This document shows, in pieces, positions 35,371 through 46,892 of a stretch of DNA of 64,000 nucleotides. The first letter of the stretch is position 1; the number at the start of each line of letters is the position of its first letter. The notes beneath the pieces were generated by a model. That model saw only the letters and a list, made by a program, of their open reading frames with translations. It ran no database searches and was not told the DNA's origin. Made by a program: the position numbers and the translations under genes. The DNA is from JAWOJB01 sp046484325 (GTDB taxonomy: Bacteria; Actinomycetota; Acidimicrobiia; Spongiisociales; ZC4RG35). The stretch spans positions 45,190-109,189 of the forward strand of contig JAWOJB010000024.1 in the NCBI GenBank assembly GCA_046484325.1. The letters are read 5' to 3'.

Positions 35371-36126
35371 TCAGCCCTCCTGGGGCAGCTCCAGCCCGCC
35401 CGAGCCGGCCTCGCCGGTCAGCCCCAGCTCTCGCTTGAGCTCCTCGAGCTTGGCGTCGGCCTGGGCGAGGGAGATGGCCTCGCGAAGCTCCGCCTCGGCC
35501 CCTTCCGGCGTGGCCTCGCGCAACTCGGAGCGGGCCTTGGCCTGGGCCAGGCGACCCTGGATCTTCTCCTCGACCTTCTCGAGCGAAGGCGCCTCCAGCT
35601 CCATCGAGGTCGAGATCGACTCGACGGCCGAGTTCACCGCCTCTTGCATCTTGGCCTGCTGCAGCTGGCCGAGGAGTTGCATGCGCCTGGCTGCGAGCTC
35701 CTGCAGCCGCATGGCGTTCTGCTGTACGGCGCCCTTGGCGGCCTCGGCCTGCTCGGCGGCCATCTCGTACTGCTCTCTCAGGCCGTCGAGGTTCGACTCC
35801 GACGCCTGAAGCTTGAGGGCCAGGCTCTGGGCGGCCTGGTTCCACCTCTCGACACCGGCCATGTCGCCGGCGTTCCTCGCCTGCTCGGCGCGCAGGAGGG
35901 CCTGCTTGGCCGTCTCCCGGCCTTCCCCCACCTCGCCGGCCGTCTTCTCGATCCGCGCTTCGATCTGGGTGCGGTGGGCGATCACCTTGGCGGCCTGGTT
36001 ACGGAGGTCCTGATCGCGCTTCTTCGCCTCGTTGATCGCCACCTCGATCTCCACCTCGGGGTCCATCGCTCCCTCGGCGGCACCCCGGAACAGCTGCTGC
36101 AGATAGGCCCAGATCCGCTTGAACAT
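35371..36126 (-). CDS. pspA: PspA/IM30 family membrane-stress protein
   Basis: 251 residues, nearly all helical coiled coil. The amphipathic N-terminal helix MFKRIWAYLQQLFRGAAEGA and the following PEVEIEVAINEAKKRDQDLR are typical. PspA proteins assemble on damaged inner membranes and limit proton leak. No pspF or liaRS-type regulator lies nearby. The C-terminus has a short Gly-rich tail beyond the coiled coil. Confidence 0.9.
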   Translation of the reverse strand: MFKRIWAYLQQLFRGAAEGAMDPEVEIEVAINEAKKRDQDLRNQAAKVIAHRTQIEARIEKTAGEVGEGRETAKQALLRAEQARNAGDMAGVERWNQAAQSLALKLQASESNLDGLREQYEMAAEQAEAAKGAVQQNAMRLQELAARRMQLLGQLQQAKMQEAVNSAVESISTSMELEAPSLEKVEEKIQGRLAQAKARSELREATPEGAEAELREAISLAQADAKLEELKRELGLTGEAGSGGLELPQEG

Positions 36127-36172
36127 GGCGATGCGCTCCCTCGAAGACGGCAGGGGGAGCTTAGGAGCTGAC

Positions 36173-36493
36173 TCAGGCGCCGCGGTCGTCGATGGCAGCC
36201 TGGTCGTACGGCTCGAGCATGATGCACTCGCCCGGACACTCCTCGGCTGCCTCGATCACCACGTCGATCTGCGAGTCGGGAACCCTGGCGACGCCTCGCG
36301 AGCCCTCGCTCCCGTGGCCTGTGCCCGATCCGCCGTCGAACACGATGGTCTCGCCGAAGTGGGTGGCATCCTCCCGCACCACCCACAGGCCGTCGTCACG
36401 CGGCTCGAAGACGTCGGGTGCGATCTCCGAGCAGATGCCATCGCCGGTGCACAGGTCCTGGTCGATCCACACCTGAAGCTTGGTCGTGGTCAC
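36173..36493 (-). CDS. Single-cluster ferredoxin
   Basis: 106 residues, GTG start. Cluster ligands are visible in DLCTGDGICSEIAPDVFE and in AEECPGECIML. The spacing and missing second Cys suit a 3Fe-4S (or labile 4Fe-4S) ferredoxin such as those serving cytochromes P450. A 25-residue Gly/Ser-rich insert (DGGSGTGHGSEGSRG) separates the two Cys groups, longer than usual. No P450 gene is in the window. It overlaps the small HTH gene downstream on its strand (GTGA). Confidence 0.85.
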   Translation of the reverse strand: MTTTKLQVWIDQDLCTGDGICSEIAPDVFEPRDDGLWVVREDATHFGETIVFDGGSGTGHGSEGSRGVARVPDSQIDVVIEAAEECPGECIMLEPYDQAAIDDRGA

Positions 36494-36825
36494 GATGCCG
36501 TCCCCGCGTCCCGCTCGAGCAGCCCGAGGGCGAGACGGAAGTGGGCGAGGCCCTCCGACTGGCGGATGGCGCGAGGGCTGCGCCGGAAGCGGGTGGCGAT
36601 CTGCTCGTGCGTCTCACCTCGAGAGCGCAGGAGGAGGACGCGACGCTGGCGCGCGCTCGTTGCTCGCAGTGGTGGCGGCCCCGAGCGCGGGATCTGCGTC
36701 CACGTGATGATGCGCACGACGTGGGCAGGGCTGCGTCGGATCTTCGCCCCGATCTGGGCCGGCTCGAGGCCGAGGGTCGTCATGGCGAGCACCCTGCGCT
36801 CGATCGGTCGGAGATGGCTGGTCAC
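36490..36825 (-). CDS. Small DNA-binding protein with two HTH-like segments
   Basis: 111 residues, basic. Two similar segments can be seen: RPIERRVLAMTTLGLEPAQI and SARQRRVLLLRSRGETHEQI. Each is followed by a recognition-like helix (AKIRRSPAHVVRII and ATRFRRSPRAIRQS). This is the pattern of sigma-70 region 4 or LuxR-type helix-turn-helix repeats. AAAGGGG lies about 5 nt before the GTG start. Its 3' end overlaps the ferredoxin start, so it may control that gene. Function unproven. Confidence 0.65.
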   Translation of the reverse strand: MTSHLRPIERRVLAMTTLGLEPAQIGAKIRRSPAHVVRIITWTQIPRSGPPPLRATSARQRRVLLLRSRGETHEQIATRFRRSPRAIRQSEGLAHFRLALGLLERDAGTAS

Positions 36826-37961
36826 GGGTTCCCCTTTCTCCGGTCCTCGTCAAACCTAGCGGGTATTCGCCTTCGTGCACCAGGGTGTGGTGCCGCCGGC
36901 ACAGCAGAATCAGGTTATCGAGGTCGGTCCGACCGCCGTCGGCCCAATGGACGAGATGGTGAACGTCGCACCACCGGGCAGGCCGGTCGCAGGCCGGGTA
37001 CCGGCAGTGCCGGTCCCGGGCGACCACCGCCTTCCGCTGGGCGGGGGTGACGGTGCGCGAGGCCCGGCCCACGTCGAGGGGCTGGCAGCGTCCCCTGGTG
37101 ATCACCCGGGTGACCCTGGCATCGCAGGCGAGGCGGCGGGCGGTTTCGGCGGGGATCGACCCGGTGTGATCGACCTCGCAGACGTATCCCGCGCGACGCT
37201 CCAGCGTCTCGATGTCCACCAGCACGGTGAGGTGGGGCGGCTCGCCGCCCGACGTCGTCTCGCCCCGATCGAGGAAGCTCCGACAGACGCCGACCATCGC
37301 CTCCGCCCGTCGGCTCCCCGCGGTGGGCCGGTGCTCGCCCGCTGCATGTGCAGCGGGCGGCTGCATCGCCGCCTCCAGGGCGGTGATCACGGGTCTCCCC
37401 CGACTCCGGATCGAGCAGGCCGTCGATGCGCACCATGCCCTCCCAGGTGCGGGCCACGTGGACGTAGGACCTCTCGGTCATCTCGAGCAGCGCATCGGGG
37501 CCGTCGAGGTTGTGCCGCCAGTACTCGATCGCCCGCTGTAGGTCGCGCACCGTGAGCCGGCCGGCCACCTCGAGGAGGGTGTCCTCGTGCTCCCGAAAGA
37601 TCTCCGGATGGGCGCCGGCCGCCCTCGCGAGGAGACGGACCTTGGAATAGGAGAGGTCGCCGGTTTCGAAGGCGGCGGCGGTCCCGGGCATACCCTCGAG
37701 CGAGCGGGCCACGGCGACCCTCTCGCGGGCGGTGGAGTTCGCCATGTCGCACGTGAGCGCCAGGAAGCGGCTGGTCGAGAGGATGCCGTCCCGTACGAAC
37801 GTCTGCCGCCGGTCGGCCTCGGCGGTGAGCCTCAGGAATCGGGCCTGGAGGACGTCGAGGGCCCGGCCCAGCTCGGTCAGCTCCTCCTCGATCTCGTGGT
37901 CGGCGTAGTCCGAGACATCGGAGGCGATCAGGCCATCGATGACGGAGCGGAGAGCGCTCAC
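36614..37961 (-). pseudogene. DUF222/HNH endonuclease gene with a frameshift
   Basis: The N-terminal DUF222 part (37961 to about 37402) reads MSALRSVIDGLIASDVSDYA and ends at RIDGLLDPESG. The reading frame then jumps. The rest continues in the next frame from about 37396 as VITALEAAM to the HNH nuclease domain (CRYPACDRPARWCDVHHLVH, then LDNLILLCRRHHTLVHEGEY). A run of five G on the minus strand (37401-37397) is the likely site; removing one G restores LDPESGRPVITALEAAM. The C-terminal frame then runs 212 nt into the HTH gene, so the true end is probably near 36830. It is either a real frameshift or a sequencing error. Confidence 0.8.
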
Positions 37962-38084
37962 GATCGGCGTCCCGTCCGAAGCCGGAGGTGAAGTCGTTGC
38001 TCGACCATATCCGACACCATATCGAACACTTGTTCGACAATCAAGGGGTGTGAACGAGACTCTGCGATTGTTTGAGGCCCAGAA

Positions 38085-38540
38085 TCACCCGAGCAGGTCG
38101 GCGGTCACCCTCGCCACGTGCCCCTTGGCCCTCACGTTGCGGTAGGTCCGTTCCAGCCGGCCGTCGCCGTCGACGACGAAGGTCGACCGGATCAACCCCT
38201 CGTACTCGCGGCCGTACTGCTTCTTCGTCCCCCAGGCCCCGAAGGCCCCGGCAACCGCGTGATCGGGGTCGGAGAGGAGCGGGAAGGGAAGGCGGTCGCG
38301 CTCGCGGAAGCGGGCGTTCCGCTCGGGAGGGTCGGGGCTGATCCCCACGATCCGGTATCCGGCCTCGAGCAGGCCGGCGTGGGCGTCGCGGAAGTCGCAT
38401 GCCTCGGTGGTGCATCCCGGCGTCATCGCCGCCGGATAGAAGAAGATCAGGATCTTCTCGCCACGGAGGTCCGACAGCGAGAGGGTCCGTCCGTCGTCGG
38501 TGGTCAGGGTGAAGTCGGGTACCGGATCGCCGATGTCCAT
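38085..38540 (-). CDS. bcp: Thioredoxin-dependent peroxiredoxin, BCP/PrxQ type
   Basis: 151 residues. Reduces hydroperoxides at the membrane and cytosol. The start MDIGDPVPDFTL is chosen because GGAG lies 6 nt upstream; an ATG two codons earlier (38546) overlaps the preceding stop. The peroxidatic Cys is in FFYPAAMTPGCTTEACDFRD, with a second Cys five residues later as in PrxQ. It is the last gene of the udk-proC-proline dehydrogenase run. Confidence 0.92.
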   Translation of the reverse strand: MDIGDPVPDFTLTTDDGRTLSLSDLRGEKILIFFYPAAMTPGCTTEACDFRDAHAGLLEAGYRIVGISPDPPERNARFRERDRLPFPLLSDPDHAVAGAFGAWGTKKQYGREYEGLIRSTFVVDGDGRLERTYRNVRAKGHVARVTADLLG

Positions 38541-38542
38541 CG

Positions 38543-39457
38543 TCATCTCCGTGAGGTGATCGCCCGCAGGAAGAATGCCAGATTGGCGGGGCGCTCGGCG
38601 ATCCGGCGGCTGAGGTAGGGATACCACTGCGCGCCGAAGGGCAGGTAGATGCGGACTTCGGCACCATCGGCGGCCAGCGATCGCTGGAGCTCGGGCCGGA
38701 CGCCGTACAGCATCTGGAACTCCCAGCCCCCGGTCCGGCCCGGGGCCAGCTCCCGGGCGAGGGCGATCAGGCGGTCGTCGTGAGTGGCGACGGCCGGGCG
38801 GGTCGCATCGACCGACATGAGACGCTCGAGCAGGAGGGCGAAGGCGGCGTCCACCTCGGCCCGGCCCTGGAAGGCGATCGAGGCGGGCTCGACGTAGGCG
38901 CCCTTGCACAGGCGGATGTGCCCGCCGAGCGGGGCCAGCCGCTCGAGATCCTCGGGGGTCCGGTGCAGGTAGGCCTGCAGGGCGATGCCGAGGTTGCCGG
39001 TCTCGGCCTGACCGTCGGCGTAGAGGTCCACGGTGTCCTGGGTGTAGCGGGCGTCCTCCATGTCCACGGTGACGGTGGTGCGGTGCTCGGCCGCCGCCCG
39101 CCCGAGCCTGGCCAGCGACTCGGCGGCGAGACCCCGGTCGAAGGCGAGGCCGAGCTGGGTGAGCTTGACCGACACGTTGGCGTCGAGTCCCAGCTGCGAG
39201 ATCCGCTCGATGGAGGCCAGGTAGCGGTCGGCGGCGACCAGGGCCGTGCTGCGGTCGTCGACCTCCTCGCCGAGCAGGTCGAGTGAGACCGCCAGCCCAC
39301 CCCCATTGAGCACCCGGGCGGCGGCGGTCGCGTCATCGAGGGTGTCGCCCGCCACGAAGCGGTGGGCGAGGGCCCGTCCCGGCCGGGTCCCGGTCACACC
39401 TCGCTCGACGATCGGGGCACGGGCGGCTGCGAGCACCGCCCGGGTGAAGCGGCTCAT
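38543..39457 (-). CDS. Proline dehydrogenase (monofunctional)
   Basis: 304 residues. FAD enzyme that oxidises proline to pyrroline-5-carboxylate. The barrel motifs VSVKLTQLGLAFD, VTVDMEDARYTQDTVDLY, RLCKGAYVEP, ATHDDRL, FQMLYGVRPELQ and YLPFGAQWYPYLSRRIAERP match the short actinobacterial/Thermus type. The C-terminal RRIAER is the substrate carboxylate site. Its ATG overlaps the proC stop. That a catabolic and a biosynthetic proline enzyme are coupled is unusual, and the aldehyde dehydrogenase partner is not here. Confidence 0.93.
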   Translation of the reverse strand: MSRFTRAVLAAARAPIVERGVTGTRPGRALAHRFVAGDTLDDATAAARVLNGGGLAVSLDLLGEEVDDRSTALVAADRYLASIERISQLGLDANVSVKLTQLGLAFDRGLAAESLARLGRAAAEHRTTVTVDMEDARYTQDTVDLYADGQAETGNLGIALQAYLHRTPEDLERLAPLGGHIRLCKGAYVEPASIAFQGRAEVDAAFALLLERLMSVDATRPAVATHDDRLIALARELAPGRTGGWEFQMLYGVRPELQRSLAADGAEVRIYLPFGAQWYPYLSRRIAERPANLAFFLRAITSRR

Positions 39458-40269
39458 TCGCCCAGCGCCGCCTCGCCGAGTTCTCGCGAACGGGCGGCGG
39501 CGGCCCGGACCGCGTCCTCCACCAGCGCCCGGAAGCCGCGCCCCTCGAGGACGTGGACGGCGGCGGCAGTGGTCCCGCCGGGCGAGGTCACCTGGGCCCG
39601 GAGGCTGGTGGGGCTCTCCCCGGTCTCGACCAGCAGGGCACCGGCCCCCCGGATCGTCTGGTGGACGAACGACTCGGCCACGTCGCGGGGCAGCCCTTCC
39701 CGGAGGGCGGCCTCGACCAGGGCCTCGGCGAGCAGGAACACATAGGCGGGACCGGTGCCGGAGACGGCGGTGACGGCGTCGAGCAGGGACTCCTCCATGA
39801 GCTGGACCGTGCCCACTGCCTCCATCACCGCCCGAGCGGTGGCCAGGTGGGCTTCCCCGGCCGAAGCCCCGGCGGCCATACCGGTCACCCCCTCCCGGAC
39901 CAGGGCCGGGGTGTTCGGCATCGTCCGGACGACCGGGATGCCCGGGAGGGCCGACTCGAAGACCGAGATGGTCACCCCTGCGGCCAGCGAGACGACCACC
40001 TGGTCGGGACCCAACGCCCCGGCGATCTGGTCCAGCAGGTGGGGCACGTCGCGAGGCTTGACCGCGATGACGACCACCTCCCGGCCTCGTGCCGCCTCGA
40101 CCGGGTCGAGCAGACAGCGGCATCCGGTGGCGGCCTCGACCCGGTGAACCGTCTGCTCGCGACGGGCGGCGGTGGTCACGTCGTCGGGCGTCCAGCCTGC
40201 GGCGAGGAGGCCCTCGACGAGCGCCGTTCCCATGGCTCCGACGCCCAGCACGGCCACGGTCGGCTTCAC
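39454..40269 (-). CDS. proC: Pyrroline-5-carboxylate reductase
   Basis: 271 residues, GTG start. Last step of proline synthesis. The Rossmann motif is VLGVGAMGTAL; further on come VIAVKPRDVPHLL and VVRTMPNTPALV. The C-terminal dimer domain has the signature ALVEAALREGLPRDVAESFV and SPGGTTAAAV. It overlaps udk upstream (GTGA) and the proline dehydrogenase gene downstream (ATGA). Confidence 0.95.
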   Translation of the reverse strand: MKPTVAVLGVGAMGTALVEGLLAAGWTPDDVTTAARREQTVHRVEAATGCRCLLDPVEAARGREVVVIAVKPRDVPHLLDQIAGALGPDQVVVSLAAGVTISVFESALPGIPVVRTMPNTPALVREGVTGMAAGASAGEAHLATARAVMEAVGTVQLMEESLLDAVTAVSGTGPAYVFLLAEALVEAALREGLPRDVAESFVHQTIRGAGALLVETGESPTSLRAQVTSPGGTTAAAVHVLEGRGFRALVEDAVRAAAARSRELGEAALGE

Positions 40270-40943
40270 GGCGCCGAGTATATGGGGCGGCCGGCCATCA
40301 CCCGCGGGCGGATCATGTCGATCACCGTGGCCACCGCCCCCGGCTTGAAGCCCTCGGGGATGATGAGGTCGGCATAGCGCTTCGAGGGCTCGACGAACTC
40401 GAGGTGCATCGGCCGGACCGTCGCCAGGTACTGGCGGATGACCGACTCCGGGCTCCGGCCACGCTCGGCGATGTCCCGCTCGAGTCTCCGGGCCAGGCGC
40501 AGGTCGGGGTCGGCGTCCACGAAGATCCGGAGGTCGAACATCGACCGGAGGGCCCGGTCGGCGAGCACGAGGATCCCCTCGACGACGACCACCGCCGCCG
40601 GCTCGACCCTCACGACGTCGGGAGACCGGAGGTGGGTGGAGAAGTCGTACACCGGGCGCTCGACCGTGCGCCCCTCCCGCAGCAGCTCGAGATGCCGCAC
40701 GAGCAGGTCGGTCTCCAGCGCTTCGGGATGGTCGTAGTTGAGCACGGTGCGCTCCTCATAGCCGAGGTCGCGCCGGTCGCGGTAGTAGGCGTCGTGCTGG
40801 ATCCAGGCCACACCCTCGATCGAGGCCACCAGTGCCGCCGCCACGGTGGTCTTGCCCGAGCCGGAGCCGCCGGCGATGCCGATGATGAGGGGGTGGCGCG
40901 CCGCCCAGCCGGCTGCGTCGAGCTCGGGTGGGGGCGGCAGCAT
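40266..40943 (-). CDS. udk: Uridine kinase
   Basis: 225 residues. Phosphorylates uridine/cytidine in pyrimidine salvage. Walker A is IAGGSGSGKTTVA; further motifs are QHDAYYRD, LNYDHPEALE, RPVYDFSTHLR, the VVEGILVLAD strand, and the lid RRLERDIAERGRSPESVI. First gene of the udk-proC-proline dehydrogenase-bcp run. TACCGT lies 6 nt before the ATG. Divergent from the SRPBCC gene. Confidence 0.95.
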   Translation of the reverse strand: MLPPPPELDAAGWAARHPLIIGIAGGSGSGKTTVAAALVASIEGVAWIQHDAYYRDRRDLGYEERTVLNYDHPEALETDLLVRHLELLREGRTVERPVYDFSTHLRSPDVVRVEPAAVVVVEGILVLADRALRSMFDLRIFVDADPDLRLARRLERDIAERGRSPESVIRQYLATVRPMHLEFVEPSKRYADLIIPEGFKPGAVATVIDMIRPRVMAGRPIYSAP

Positions 40944-40949
40944 GACGCT

Positions 40950-40955
40950 ACGGTA
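40950..40955 (-). promoter_or_regulatory. Predicted -10 hexamer TACCGT for udk
   Basis: On the minus strand TACCGT lies 6 nt before the udk ATG. It matches TANNNT but less well than the TAGCCT/TAGCGT sites. Confidence 0.35.
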
Positions 40956-40995
40956 CTTGCGGCATCCGGCCCGGCGCCCGCCCGAGGGAGAAGGC

Positions 40996-41430
40996 ATGAC
41001 CCGACTGCACCACGTCATCACCGTTCCCCGGCCGATCGGCGAGGTGTTCGCCTTCGTCGCCGACTTCTCGAACCTGCCCGAGTGGGACCCCGGCATCAGC
41101 CGATCGTCGATGGTGGGGCCGGGCCCGGTGGGCACCGGCAGCGAATTCGAGGTCGTCTCGTCCTTTGCCGGGAGGGAGGTCGTGATGCGGTACGAGGTCG
41201 TGACCTTCGACGTCCCTCACCGGGTGGTGCTCGAGGGAAGCGGGTCGACCATCCGAGCCGTCGACGACATCGAGTTCGTGGAGGTCGCCGGCGGGACCGA
41301 GATCGACTACACGGCCGACCTCACCCTGCGCGGTCCGCTCCGGTTCGTGCAGCCTCTGTTCCGGCCTGCCTTCACCCGTGTGGGCCGGAAGGCGATCGCC
41401 GGTCTCCAGACCCGCTTCGGCGAGATCTGA
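40996..41430 (+). CDS. SRPBCC (START-like) domain protein
   Basis: 144 residues, one polyketide-cyclase/START-like fold. The N-terminus HHVITVPRPIGEVFAFVADF and NLPEWDPGISRS are typical. GTEIDYTADLTLRG and PLFRPAFTRVGRKAIAGLQ form the later strands and the long C-terminal helix. The fold binds small hydrophobic ligands; CoxG belongs to the same superfamily, but this gene lies far from the cox cluster. GGGAGAAGG lies just before the ATG. Confidence 0.87.
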   Translation: MTRLHHVITVPRPIGEVFAFVADFSNLPEWDPGISRSSMVGPGPVGTGSEFEVVSSFAGREVVMRYEVVTFDVPHRVVLEGSGSTIRAVDDIEFVEVAGGTEIDYTADLTLRGPLRFVQPLFRPAFTRVGRKAIAGLQTRFGEI

Positions 41431-41437
41431 GGGGCGC

Positions 41438-41839
41438 TCAGCCCTTCGCCTTCACGCAGAGCACGGGGCAGGTGGCGTCGTGGAGGATCTCGAGCGCATT
41501 GCTGCCCAGCAGGATCTTGCCGGTGGCGCTGCGCTTGCGGATGCCGATCACGATGAGCCCGGCGTCGTACTCCTGGGCGGCCTGCACCAGGTCCTCCGCC
41601 GGGGTCTGCCCGCGGACGTACTCGTGGACGCTGTGCTCGATCCCGCGCCCCGTGAGGTCGGCGTGGATGCGCTCCATGGCCTCGGCCGAGGCGATGTACT
41701 CCCCGCCCTTGTCGCGGCTGCCGCCGAACATCGAGTGGACGACGACGACCTTGGCGCCCCGGAGCTCGGCCTCGGAGGCGGCGGCCTCGATGGCCGCATC
41801 TCCTTCGGGGGTGTTCACGTAGCCGACGACGATGGTCAC
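41438..41839 (-). CDS. Universal stress protein (UspA family)
   Basis: 133 residues, GTG start with GGAGGAGG 6 nt upstream. A single Usp domain: VTIVVGYVNTPEGDAAIEAA, then EYDAGLIVIGIRKRSATGKI and LLGSNALEILHDATCPVLCV. The C-terminal GxRxRSxxxxxLLGSNA pattern is that of ATP-binding Usp proteins. It lies next to nifJ, on the other strand. Usp genes often respond to energy or oxygen limitation. Confidence 0.92.
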   Translation of the reverse strand: MTIVVGYVNTPEGDAAIEAAASEAELRGAKVVVVHSMFGGSRDKGGEYIASAEAMERIHADLTGRGIEHSVHEYVRGQTPAEDLVQAAQEYDAGLIVIGIRKRSATGKILLGSNALEILHDATCPVLCVKAKG

Positions 41840-41977
41840 TGCATCCTCCTCCGAGACGATCGCGATCGATCCTAGATGGCGGGGAGCGCCCGGCCGTGAG
41901 CGAGGGACCTCCGGCCCTAACGACTCCGTCGCCGTCCCGGCGACGATTCGGTCGCACCTGGGAAAGGAACGCGCGAC

Positions 41978-45543
<3,566 letters not shown>

Positions 45544-45547
<4 letters not shown>

Positions 45548-46554
45548 CCGTCGATCTCTCCACCACCTACCTGGGCATGCGGCTGGCCCACCCGGTCGTG
45601 CCCTCGGCATCGCCCATCACCGGCAACCCCGACAGCCTTCGCCGGCTGGAGGAGGCGGGTGCCCCGGCGGTGGTCCTGCCATCGCTGTTCGAGGAACAGG
45701 TCGAGCACGAGGCCATGGCTTTCCACCTCGGCATGGAGTTCGGGGCCGGGGCCTACGCCGAGGCCATCGGCGGGTACCTCCCCGAGATGGACGACTACAA
45801 CGCCGGGCCCGACGACTACCTGGGCCTCGTCCGCTTCGCCAAGCGCGAGCTGTCGATCCCGGTCATCGCCAGCCTCAACGGGGACTCGCCCGGCGGTTGG
45901 ACCCGATACGCCCGGATCCTGGCCGACGAGGGCATCGACGCCCTCGAGCTCAACGTCTACCTGATCGCCGCCGACCCGGAAGCGACGGGGGAGGAGGTCG
46001 AGGGGCGGTATCTGGATCTGGTCTCGGCCATCAAGGGCGAGATCGACGTCCCGCTGGCGGTGAAGGTCGGGCCGTACTTCTCGTCGATGGCGAACATGGC
46101 CAGGCGGCTGGTCGACGCCGGGGCGGACGGGCTCGTCCTCTTCAACCGTTTCTATCAGCCCGACGTCGACCTGGACACCCTCGAAGTGACCCCCGGCCTC
46201 GAGCTCTCGTCGCCGTCGGAGCTGCGCCTCGTCCTGCGGTGGATGGCCATCCTCCACGGTCAGGTCGACGCCTCGCTGGCGGCGACGACGGGCGTCCACA
46301 CCGCCGAGGAGGCGATCAAGCTCGTGCTCACCGGGGCCGACGTGATGATGATGGCCTCGGCGCTCCTGCGCAACGGCCCCGAGCGACTGACGGTGGTTCG
46401 CGACGGCCTGGAGGCGTGGCTGGAGACGAACGGCTACGAGGGCGTCGACCAGGCCAAGGGGAGCCTGTCCTACCGGCATGCCCCCGACCCTTCGGCCTTC
46501 GAGCGCTCGAACTACATACGGACGCTGGTGTCCTACTCGTCGACGATGTGGTGA
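45544..46554 (+). CDS. Dihydroorotate dehydrogenase-like flavoprotein
   Basis: 336 residues. TIM-barrel FMN enzyme resembling class 1 dihydroorotate dehydrogenase: TTYLGMRLAHPVVPSASPIT, IPVIASLNGDSPGGW, ALELNVYL and LAVKVGPYFSSM. The usual catalytic Cys/Ser loop of PyrD is not clear. The gene is translationally coupled to nifJ (ATGA). DHOD-like genes are often seen beside nifJ; they may use reduced ferredoxin rather than serve pyrimidine synthesis. The 3' end overlaps the convergent small membrane protein gene by 22 nt. Confidence 0.85.
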
Positions 46555-46892
46555 GCCGGTCGGTCGCCGAGCGCCGCCGAGAGCAGGCGCCCCACCCCCT
46601 CCTCGAAGGCGGGACGCCCGAGGTCGCCGGCCGCCAGGCGGTCGATGAGGTCGGTGAGCTCGGCGCCGGGCCCGCCGTGCTGCTCCCTGGTGTCCTGGAC
46701 CAGGGGGACCGGCCGCACCACGAGGTACACGGCGGTGCCGATCGCCGGGAGCCCGACGATCGCCAGCAGCCAGAGGAGCTTGCGCCACCCCCCGATGTCG
46801 GTGCGGCGCAGGAGCTGGATGGCGGAGCCGGTGACGACGACCCAGAGCGGGATCGTCACGAGGACGAGGATTGCCCACTCCTTGCCGGTCAC
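46533..46892 (-). CDS. Small membrane protein with PLD-nuclease N-terminal-like segments
   Basis: 119 residues, GTG start. Two hydrophobic segments (about 7-28 and 38-60), joined by RRTDIGGWRKLLWLL, look like the PLDc_N domain that precedes cardiolipin synthases; there is no catalytic domain. The C-terminus (LIDRLAAGDLGRPAFEEGVG) resembles a SHOCT-type helical hairpin, a short oligomerisation module. It overlaps the acyltransferase stop (GTGA). Confidence 0.7.
   Translation of the reverse strand: MTGKEWAILVLVTIPLWVVVTGSAIQLLRRTDIGGWRKLLWLLAIVGLPAIGTAVYLVVRPVPLVQDTREQHGGPGAELTDLIDRLAAGDLGRPAFEEGVGRLLSAALGDRPAHHIVDE

Noticed and set aside
41858..41867. Palindrome GATCGCGATC between uspA and nifJ
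   Set aside because: A 10-bp palindrome built from common CG/GATC words; no second copy near it, so an operator cannot be supported.
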